Positions 45,929 through 57,900 of a DNA stretch of 64,000 nucleotides are shown here, piece after piece. Each line of letters opens with the position of its first letter. The first letter of the stretch is position 1. The position numbers were made by a program, and so were the translations under genes. The notes beneath the pieces are model-generated. The model made no database searches. It saw only the letters and a program-made list of their open reading frames with translations, and had not been told where the DNA came from. Location: positions 62,001 to 126,000 of the forward strand of contig JAGVSM010002716.1 in NCBI GenBank assembly GCA_022494885.1. Reading direction: 5' to 3'. The DNA comes from Micrasema longulum (taxonomy: Eukaryota > Arthropoda > Insecta > Trichoptera > Brachycentridae).

Positions 45929-48900
45929 CTGAAATACATACAACCAAACTTTACAAGAATGCACGCATAAATTAATCAAACAGCATCTTTTCAGATTTGC
46001 ATAAATGGGGAATGAGGAAGTCTAGGCACCTTACAAGGCTTGGAAGGTGTTTTTGTTTAAGCGATCTACGCACTGTAGTATTTTTGACTTGCAGTGCTGC
46101 AGAACAGCATATGTTAAAAGCATGTTATAATTTTAGTTAACCTAGAAGCTTTTTGGTGGGGAACAATTTTTTAAACAGTTTTATTTTATATATATTATAT
46201 TATTTCTCTCTCTCTCTCTTCAATCCGTGCCTCATGTCTGAGGATGGTGATTACGCCTGACTCCAGGCATGGATCGTCTGTGGACAGTCTCCCTCCATCT
46301 GAAACGGTCTTGTGCTCTTCTATAGGCATTCGTCAGTGATGATTCTGGTAATTTAGTAACTTTGCTGCTCCATCTTGTCGGTTGACGTCCACGCGACCTT
46401 GTCCTTTCGACACTTCCCAGGAGAATAGTTTTCTCCAAACTATTAAAGTTCCTCCTGGAAGTATGTCCAAAGAACTGCAGGATTCTTTTCTCGCACATGG
46501 AATTATTTATTTATTTTTGCACCACAACAGGCCAGGAAGCCCAATTACAGTGGTGAATTACAGCACATAGGAAAGGCTTGAGAAAAATTATATTGTAATG
46601 TAATTGTAATGGATGTTAGTCTTTCTCCTATGTCCAGTTTCTGGAGTATAGATGCATTCGTACGTCTGGCCGTCTACAGAAACCGCAGAATTCGCTGCCA
46701 ACACCACATTTCGAAAGCTTCAATTTTTTTCTTTTCAGATTCCCTCAGTGTCCAACACTCCACACCGTACATGAACACTGAGGCCTTTACCAATCTTTTT
46801 AATATTATATTATACAATACATTTAATAATTAACATGTTCTCTAAGGTACTAAGTACGTAGGCATTTTTTCAGTTACTTTTTTTCATTTAATGACCGTGT
46901 AAATAATGGTTTTTGGAAGATTATTGAACAATCTAACGCTCTCCGAAGTAATTGGTAATTTAGAAAATGACTAGGGTACCCCTAGTTTTTAATCTAGTGT
47001 TGTGAATGTGAGAAACTCTTTTTTTTTAATATTTCGGATCAAAAAAATGGTGTTTCCATTCACTAATTAATTTTACTTGCGATTGACCATCTAGATTCAC
47101 TTGAATTTTCTAATAATTTCATTATTTCTAATTATCATTCCCTTGTCACGTTTAATGGTACATAAGAATCTTCATTACTAATGTATTTATTTACAGTTTT
47201 AAAACAGTGTGTTACAGTATTTCAACAAATTATAACAGAGGAAAAACATAAGATGCTATTTTATAAGTAATTATTATACGTACACATTACGCACATTGTA
47301 GTTAAAAATTTAAAAATTAACATTATGTAGCATATGAAGAAAACAGTCCTGAGTGTGAAATAGAATTATAACAAAAGTTTTCGACTCGATGGCAACTCTC
47401 AGGTAAAAATCCTGGGAAAGGGACATGGAGTTGTTAGAGAAAGTCCAGAGAACAGCAACTTAAATGGTAGTTTCTCTAAGAAATTAATTATATGATGACC
47501 GCTTAAGGGAGCTCGGCTTAAGTTCACTGGAAGAGCGGAGGCAGCGTGGTGACTTGATTGAAACGTTCAAAATCTTAACTGAGCAATATTATGTATCCAA
47601 GTTGAAATCAATGTTCACTACAAATGAAAACCGCCATCTCAGGGTCATTCATTGAAACTAAACACTACCTCTTTCTCATCCAACCCTAGGAAGAACTTCC
47701 TGACAAACTGAGTCGTGGAGAAACGGAATGGCCTTCCTGAGAAAGTGATTGGTGGTAGTTCAGTTAATTTATAAAAAAACCGCCTAGATGCACACATCAA
47801 TTAATAATGTTTAAGGTACTTTTTGATGCTTGTGTTCTCCCTGTACTGACATATGGCTGTGAAACTTTTGTGTTCACGAAAAAAAAATTACACAAATTAT
47901 CAGTGACACAGAGAGCCATGGAAAGGAGAATGCTGGGTATTTCGTTGAGAGACAGAAAAACCAATGCATGGATTAGAGCGAAAACAAAGATCACCGATGT
48001 GGTTCATAGGGCTGCCAGCCAGAAATGGAGCTGGGCTGGTCATATAGCCAGAATCACAGACTCTAGATGGACCAAAAAAAGTCCTGGAATGGCGACCCAG
48101 AACGGGTAGAAGAAGTGTCGGCAGGCCTCAGACAAGGTGGTCTGATGACATAAGACGAGTTGCAGGAAGTGGTTGGATGCGGTTGGCTCAGGATAGGGAA
48201 ATATGGAGACTAAAGGGGGAGGCCTATGTTCAACATTGGACAAAAGACGGCTGATGATGATGATAATGATGATGAAGGTACACTTGATATACATGCATCA
48301 GCTTAATAGCTGCTAGTGTATAATTAATAATAATAATAAAGGAAATTGCGTGGAGATAAGTCTGCCTCATAGTGTTATTTTGACACATTTGCCTACCATA
48401 TCTGAGGTCCTAGGTTCAATTCCCGGCGGAGTGGACGTGAAATATTGATTTTAAAGGTGGTTCTACACCGCAATGTTCATTGTCTCCAGACTGGCACCTG
48501 AAGCGTAAGACGTTGACGCAGCTTGTTAATCCTTTATAGGACACATGTTATGTGTTGATTTACGTCTTCCGTAGCTAATAAAATATGTTATTTTTTAAGA
48601 TAATAAACCTATTGTATTAGAAAAAGCTGAGTGGAAGACCGATCTGCCTGTGTACGTTATTACGACACTCTTGTCACATAGGATTTATTACTAATATGAA
48701 ATATTCGAAAATAAATACCTCAATTCTGGTGGTACATATATGTACCATTTTGTTCTAGGCGTCCTATAAAGGGTTAATCTGAAATCTGTCATTAGATGAA
48801 ATCACATAAACGCATAGACTTTGAAACGATACGATTAACTAGCTACATATGGCAGGGGACACGGTACAAATCCTATGAACATAACACTACAAACAGATAC

Positions 48901-51900
48901 AAATCTACACAGATAACATTAATCCTGATGATGGGCGCTGTAATGCAATCTCAATCATTGGGAAAGAGTGCGAACACCACAGAACGTAGCAAGTCATTGT
49001 GCTTACCGAATCTATAAAATTTTGTCCTGCGGACGTCTGAAAGGTCATAAATAATGTTTGAATTCTAGACTTACTCAAAAGTTCATTAGCCAAGTTGTTA
49101 GCCAGTTTGGCATCCCCGATCATCACAGGACTGATCGGATGGTTGTCTCCGCTGATGGTGAAGCCGGCGCTGGTCATCCCTTCCCGGAAACGGCTAGTGT
49201 TGGCCTTCAGCTTCTCACAGAGGGCGGTGGAGGCGTCCAGTATATCAAACACCTGAACAATTATGCATTAGTGGTTCTGTGATATTGTTTCAGATTGTGA
49301 CTGGTATTAATGAAAGTAATATTATTTGTATCCCCATTGATGTTTAGATATGATTTGTCATGCTCCACGAGCTAATAAATATTGATTCTAAAAACGTATT
49401 TACCAAAGTAAGTTTATTTATACCTTTGATGCGCTTCCTACTACGGAGGGGGGCAGAGAATTGGAGAATAAGTACGGCCGGGAAACCTGGCGCAGCAGTT
49501 CTATGAGGGCCCTCGGTCCCGTGGTGTAGCCCCCCATAGCCCCTCCCAAGGCCTTCCCCAGCGTCGAGTTAATGATGTCTATCTCTCCCATCACCTTGGT
49601 GTACTCTTCAGTTCCTCTATGTGATTTATACATTTATAGTGTTAGTGTAGATATATGATATTGATGGCCCAGTGCAAAGTCCTACTTCGTTTTTGAAATA
49701 TGCTTCATATTGGGTGATATATTTGTTCAAAATTTCAAATATTGGAAATAGACCAATAGTACAATTTCATTTGAATGCAAATAGATCAATGGTATAATTA
49801 TTTTTAATGCAAATAAACTAATAGACCAAGATCCGGAGACTTCATCATTGGTAAACTACTACTACTTCCCGAGGCATAATTAGGTAATAATCATAGTTAT
49901 TAGTAGAATTGTAATGCTAACCGTCCCGTGTCTCCGAAGAAACCTGTGGCGTGGCACTCGTCTATAAATGTGAGGGCATTATATTGTTTAGCCAACTGAA
50001 CTATAGTGGCGAGTGGAGCGACAGTTCCATCCATAGAGAATACTCCATCCGTTACTATCAGCTTTATTCTGGCATTAGAACTCTGCAGCATACTTTCCAG
50101 CTCTAAAAAATAGACAAACATAATCAATGAGATCTATATTATTTATCACCTTACATTTTAAATAGGTAGGTAGTTAATTGTTTTGTGTGTTAAGTTACAG
50201 ATTATTATGAATTAGTGACATTGCATGCTTTAATCAGGGAATGGGCACCTGCCGACATATTGATCAGGTTGATTTCTGCCATCTACTCGTATGTTTTGAA
50301 AAAAAAATTGCTACAATAAGTGAGTTAAGTGGTGGGACTTAGAAGTTTATATCTAATGAAACAAATAGTTCAGGATTTTACAAAACATTGTTTTTAGAAA
50401 ATGATATCTGTCACAAAAATATACACAAAACATGTGTTCAAATTTTTTTATGTCATTGGCAGAAATTAAAAATGACTTAAAGAACTAGTTGTTAACTGTT
50501 TAAGAATAGGAAAAAAAAAGGCTAAAAAAAGTATTTTTGTTAATACGGTCTTCGTTTTCTTATCTAAACCTAATGGTGCATAGGGCACTGCATTGATTCA
50601 ACAATTGCAGAGTATCAATAGAAAGGGAGACGATCAGTCATACGCTCCAGGTGCCAGACAATGAAATATTGCAGTGTAAAATAAATTTTTAAAAGAAAAA
50701 TGTCAGAAATGGAAATGGAGACCTCATGCATGGATGGCAAGTTTTAGTGGCTCAGTCTTAAATAAATGGTTTAAAATGACAGGCGCCATGGCGCAGTTAA
50801 TTAGACTGCCAACTTAAAAACTGGCATTGCAGGTTCGATTTAAGCAGTTGCAAGAAAAAAATCCAAGAAAGATTTGTTCTCGGATCTGTCTGGACGATGT
50901 GGTGTATTTTTCGTAATTTCCTTCCATATCCTCTCTTTTCCACCTGCTAACAAGCTTCTCAATCGGAGGCTTAGCTTTTTTAAGAACTAACAGCACGGGA
51001 TAGATAAAATAATATTTTTCTTTCTTTTCATAATTTTTTCATCAATAGAAATGATAAATGGGTGTACCTGCCATATCCCTATTCGGATATCGAAACTTTT
51101 GGGCTTTACATAATCTGATCCCGTCTATGATGGACGCGTGGTTCAGGGAGTCGGAGAATATGGCATCCTCCGGAGTGAGGAAGGCTTCGAATATCCCGGC
51201 ATTGGCATCAAAACACGAAGCGTACAGAATGGCGTCTTCCCGGTTGTGAAATTTACTAATCTTTTTTTCGAGTTCCTAAAATATGCAGCGGATGAATTAA
51301 TTGAAAATTAAAGAAAGACAATAAAAGCTATTTGAAAAGTACTAGATCGATTGCGCAATTCTTGTCAACTATTAAATTATAAATGTGTCAAGTAAAATTA
51401 ACATAACCACTAATAAATCCAGCAATGGATTTACAAACAAGACTTAAGAAACTAAAAAATATTAAATAAGTATAAACTTTTGCATTAAAGGTTTTTTGAA
51501 AAATACTGAAAATATTAGGCTAAAAACATGCCTTTGTATATATGTAATTGTGCAGATTGTATTTATGCAACAACGATATATTATTTTGTCATTATCAGGG
51601 ATGCATATGGAATAGTTGTATCCATAAAAAATGCATTAAAGGAACATTAATTCCATTTGTTTATATTAACATATTACAACAGAGATGAAGAACATTCAAG
51701 AGAAGGTAATATGGAAGTCTAGGCATCTACAGGGCTTACGACCTGTCAATGGCTGGTTTAAGTGGCCACTTTACACACTGTGTAACATTCACCATTCTGC
51801 CCATATTTGAACATCTATATTCCTTCAATTCTTTCATCTGTTGATGTTTGTGAAGTTAAAGAGCTGAAACCTTTATTTATGTGGGCGAGATTCATCTAAT

Positions 51901-54900
51901 TGAATTATTTCACCTACATACTAGGCAACGCCTAAAAAAATGTTATTTTTTCACTTTCTATACTTCTTCATGGACCATGTGTACTTCTATATTACCTTCT
52001 CTTAAATGTTCTTCATCTCTGTTGTAATATGTTAATATAAACAGCTCCCCAGGGAGTTCAAGCCAGTCCTTGTCTACAAAAATTTTGACAAATTAAAAAT
52101 ATTGTCCGTTTATGTTCATAAAAAACATAAATAATTATGTATCTATTTAAGACAATTTTATTTTTCTGGATTTTTACAAAAGTTTCAAAAATACGAATTA
52201 ATATTTAGAATTAAATAGCAACAACATGTTTTACTACGCATAGTGTAAGTATGGTAGTGCTCACAGAATAGTTATTTGTTATAGTCTTAAGATGGTAATG
52301 CTCACAGAAAGTTATCTGGTATAGACATAAAATGGTAGTGCTTACAGAATAGTTATCTGTTATAGACATAAATTGTTAGTTCTTACAAAATAATTATCTG
52401 TTATAGTTAAATATGGTAGTACTCACATAATAATTATCGGTTATTGTTGTTATTTATAAACTGGAATTAAAATTAAATCATTTAAAAAAATGGAATAATG
52501 TTACTCATTTACCTTGTGAATTAGTTGTGTCCCACAAATAAACCTCACAGAACTCAACCCCGCACCATATTTATCCATAGCATTTTTTCCTGCAGCAATA
52601 ATTTCATTATTATTCTGAAAAAATAAAAATGTGGTTATAAAAATAGTTAAGTTACACAAGGAGACTGCGAGATTTCAGGGGCATTCACAATACGGTTTAT
52701 TATTTTGAAGATTTTCAAAAACATTACTAAATGTTCTATCATGCAAAGCCATATAAAATTCAGGCACAAATCGGAAATATTAGGTGTTATTTTTTTGTAT
52801 GTACTTCAAAAAACACAAATTCAAAAATTATTTACCAAAAAAGTATAAGTCAAACAAGCGAAGTGGTACACCATTACAATGTAGCAGAATACTATACGGA
52901 TCTATCGGTTTCTATATGGGCTTTGCCTGTTCAAAGGAATCAACATGTTGCGGTAAAAAAAATGTACATAAACATATTTATTTGCAAAAGTTTAAATAAT
53001 ATGAATAAAAAATCTTTACAAATACGTATCACTAAAAAAAAATGAAAATTTTTATGTACCCATATGTATATAAACAAATATCAATAAATTATCTTGTTTG
53101 CAACAAATTTTCTGACTCCTTGCTCTTGACAATCAATAATTCGTCATTTTCTTTCCAAAACATGTTCTACTTTCGTATTTCGAGTTATACAGCTGTTCTA
53201 GTTAAAATAACATATATCTTTGAAACATCTCTTTACATGCTCTCATCATTCAGTTATTTCTTAATGAACTTTGCTTGTAATTGAGGACCGTTTTCACAAA
53301 ATGAAGTTTCTACAAAAAAAAACAAATGTGTTTTATTGAAATGGGTTCTTCCACGTGAGCTTTATCGATTGGTAAATTAAACCTTTAACAAAACGATATA
53401 TATGCGAAGTTGTAGCGGTTCAAATATCGTGAATTTTTACAAAACGAAATATCTACACTACATAGTTTTCACAAAGCAAAATATCTACCTATTTTTTGGG
53501 GGTTCCAAGTTTTTTAAAATCGAAAAAAAATCACAAACAAAATATGAATTCGGCCAAGAAAAAAGGAGTATAATAATAATAAAATAGTATTATTTGAAAT
53601 ATATTTTGTTATTACTTTATTTGTCCTATTATGTATATTAAAAATATATAGGAGGTAAATACCTAAATGTGTATATTTAAAGGGTACTTAGATATGTCAG
53701 TAGACATATAATTTTACAAAAAATCAGTTTAAAATGATTTCACGCTAAAGTAAACTTATTTAATTCCCAACATAAAACAACTTTTCATACATTCCTATCA
53801 CAAAAAAATTTAGATATTTATTTTTTGTGAAAATTCGTGAATTTAGAACATTTTTATAAATAATTTTACTGATTCTACATTGTTGATTTGAAGTACATGT
53901 GTAAGGATTTTATATATCTATAAAATGTAATTTTTATTTTATCTAATCGGAATAGTTTTATTTTTAACATGAAAAAACCTTCTCCTGAAAAATGTACATT
54001 TTGTAGATATTTCGCTTTGTTAAAACAGTCCTCAATTGGGAGATGTCTGACGATCAACTGGATGCTGGATTTATACTCACAGCCAGGCCGAGGTAGTTGT
54101 TGGCGCAGAAGTTGAGCACTTCCCCGCTGCCCCCCTGCACCGTGATGGCCACGGCCTGCGCAGAGGTGATCACCCTTTCCCCCTTCCAGGTGCCCGCCTC
54201 CCGGATCCTGTCCAGCCTGGTACTCAGGATTCCCTCCAGATTGGACCGGGCCACTTTGGACGAATGCCGCACCACTGAAATATCAATTGTGTTATTGGAT
54301 ACGGAAGCATTGATAGAAAGTCCTAGAAGTGAAGATATTTCTCTTTGAAAATAAACAGAAACAATTAATACTAAACTAGGTACTACCAGAATACACACTA
54401 CATAAACACCACATCTTATACACATCACTCCATACACCTCACTCCACGCACTACATTTCATACTCACAACAATAAAAACACAATCACTAGTAAATTCACA
54501 CAAAGCACAAATTTTTCTTACATCTTGTTGTACTGTTAGATAGTTGTTTCATATATTGTGTTGTGTACGTAATTGGTGCTGTGTTAGGTTTATTTTTAGT
54601 TCGTAATATTGTCTAGATTTATATTAACATAGCACTGTGTGCACAACATTAAATTTAAACAAATAAACAAATTAAAAAAGAGATGGAGGTGTAAATAAGA
54701 AGTTCAGCAGTTTTTATTTTATTTTATGTACTGTATTAGAGCTATGATATTTTAAAGTTTTGTAATGACTTTTTTTGTTTTTGTCGTCGTCGGTGAATTA
54801 TTCTGACATTAATTATTAGAACTCCATAGCTGTCGCAATACACTAAATGTAAATGGCTTCCCGGAAACCGGTTATACAGGGTGTTCTTTAAACCCTGTTA

Positions 54901-57900
54901 CATCCGAAACCACAATGATCAGTATGGGCAAGAAGACATTAGCATATTTAACAAAATATTTAGAACCAAGAAAGTTAAAAAAAAAAAAATAAAAAAAAAA
55001 CAAATGGTTGCTTATTTTTGCAGGGGAAAAGTGAGGGGAGCGCGGCGCAGTATCAGACTCCCCCCTTTTATTTTTTAAAATTGTATTCGTTCTAAAAAAT
55101 ATATTTAATGTGCCAATATGTCTTCTTGCTCATACTGATCATCGTAATTTCGGATGTGACAGGGTTTAATGAACACCGCGCATATCACAATTCACAACAC
55201 AACAATGCCATTGTTGATTGGTTCACAATAACTTGTGATGTCTTAAAGTAGTTTTTTTTTTCATTTATTGTTTCTTGTCTCGTGGTGTAATTGTCAGCGC
55301 GTTTGCCTACCATGCAAGAGGTCTCGGGGTTGATTTGAAATATTTATTTTAAAGGGTGTTGTCACACTAGAATATTTCATAGTCCCCGAACTGGTACCTG
55401 AAGCGTAAGACTGATCATCTTACCTTCATGTAACCAAAACATGATCAAGATACGCTGCGATTGGTGTACCAATGCAGTGCCCTATGCACCATTAGGTGCG
55501 GAAAGGGAATGATGATGATTAATTTTTTCGTACATTTTCATACATAATGCGCAAGCTATGCGCATTATTACCCTTGAGGTTTAAAAATAAATAAAATTAT
55601 CCCTAAATAGGAAGTTCGGTGGTTTAAAGAAAAATGTATTCGTTAATAGACCATTAAACTAAGCCAATTTTTCAACTCGTTCAAAAGTTTTGTATTTTTG
55701 AAATTACTCCACGTGTTATGTCTCAAGTTATCTTCTCTTCTTCTCTGTGGGCTCTGCTGATTGGTCAGTTGACTTACCGTAAACCGGAAATCTAACACAA
55801 CTCTCTTATCATCGGTTGATTCGAAGTGCGATCGACTAGTGACGTCGTTCAAAGTAGTTCGTTTTTATAAAAATCATTTAAATTATTTTTTTCATACATT
55901 TTAAAGAACCTTCACCTTCACCTAACAATTTAATGCTCCAATTTTTACCGCGCGTAAAGCTAGGGTTTCCTAGGACAGCGGTGCCCGTATTTTAACGGCC
56001 GTAGTGAACGGTGATGCGGTGGATAACCGTCGTAACGGTGACTAGAGTGTGGTTTTCTATGAAAACGGTGTTATCAACACCATTTAACACCGTTTCCCTA
56101 GGAAACCACTCTCTAGTCGACGTTACGACGGCTGTCTACCGCATCACCGTTTACTACGGCCGTTAAAATACGGGCACCGCTGTCCTAGGAAACCCTAGCT
56201 TAAGAATACATTTTTTATATCCAATTTCCTTTAGGGCTGAACTTCCACATAAGAGATAATACGAAAAACGAGAAGTTGTTTCTTAAAAACAGTTAATCAC
56301 TTAAAACAGTTTTCACAGTTTCAGGAAAAAAAACGGTACAAAAATTTTAAAAACAGTTCAGCCCGTCGCGATATTAACAAAAAACTGAAGCACAATGCGA
56401 AAATAATAGTGTGGACGCCGCTCGAGTTTTCTCGGTTTTTTTATTTTTATTTATTTTTTATTTTATTTATTAAGAAAACAACAGCCATTACAACAAAAAA
56501 TAAATATTTACAAATAAACCAAATTATAGGCCAATTATAGTTTTCTATACATTACTAAATACAATGTCAAAAAAAGAAAGAAAAAAAGCGTACATTGAAA
56601 TAGCCACTCCCCATCATTCCACAAGTAAAAAATAAATAAAATATTACAACAATAAAATAATAAAAAATAAAAGAAAAAGTTTTTTGTTTACTCTGACTTA
56701 AAAATCCTTTCGCCGGTGGATCTATACGGAGTAATTTATTTATTTATTTATTTATGTAATACGGAGCTATCAGTCCTCCCTTCTTTCTTCTTTCAAACAA
56801 GAGAAAATAATTACAATATTAAAGTGTCCAAAAAAATAAAATATTAAGTAGGTACAGTTAGATTAAATTATAATTATTATTTTTAATTAGGGTTCTAGCA
56901 TTTTCTTTGAATTTGTTTAAAGTGAGGAAATATATATCGATTTCACCAAAAAACATGTTATAATTTATTTGTTGATTACCGTTGAAAATTTTCGAAACGG
57001 TTTCTCAAAACAGTCGTTTTTGCGGAAAGTTAATTTCGATGAGGAACTTCAGCCCTACGGGAAATTAGAAACAAATAATGTTTTCTTACGCGCGGGGAAG
57101 TTTCTTGAAAATGTACGAAAAAATAACTGCATGCTTTGAACGACGTCACTAGTTCATATAAATCAACCAATGATAAGAGTCGCGAAAGATTTCCGGTTTA
57201 CAATAAGACAACGGACCAATCGGCGGAACTGACCGAGAAGAAGCGGAAGAGAACTTGAGACGTCACATGCGGGGCAATTTCAGAAATACAAAACTTTGAA
57301 AAAATCATACAATATACAAAAAAAGGCTGAGTTCAAAAGTCTATTTACAAATATTAATAAATAAAAAAAAAACACTGAACTTCCTCATTCTAAAGTGTAT
57401 TAGTGTAGCGCGACTTCTGACGTAATAGCGGGCATGATTACAGTTAAAGTCAAATGAATAATGCCCGATTTCCCGTGGGCAGGAACTTATATTGAACTTA
57501 TAATTTTCAAATGGCGTTTGAAAAAAAAAAAATACTCAAAAATATTGTTCAAAATAATAACATAACATCCAGTTAGTTTCGTATTGTAATTTAATGTATA
57601 ATTCAATACTGCTGTATGAATTAAGTCTAGGTATATATATTTGGTTAAATATCTATACCTAGAATCCATAGCCAAATACATTAATATTTATTTTATTTTT
57701 TAATTAGCACGAACAACCGTGTGTTTCTATAAAAAAAGTGAATAAGTCCGTAGCTATTTAAAAAAAAATCAGATACCGGAGAACTCAGTTTATCAGCAAA
57801 ACAAAGAAATCAGTTTATAACAAGTGCTTTAAGTGATTCAAATTCGCTGAATTATTTCAAAAGCAATTGAAAATTGATCTTATAGTAAATTTTGCGGATT

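Noticed and set aside
54275..54503. N-terminal extension of GCAT exon 2 (open frame, start at 54503)
   Set aside because: The sequence upstream of 54274 has no homology and is cut by a good ATATTTCAG acceptor in phase with a distant first exon that gives a basic presequence.
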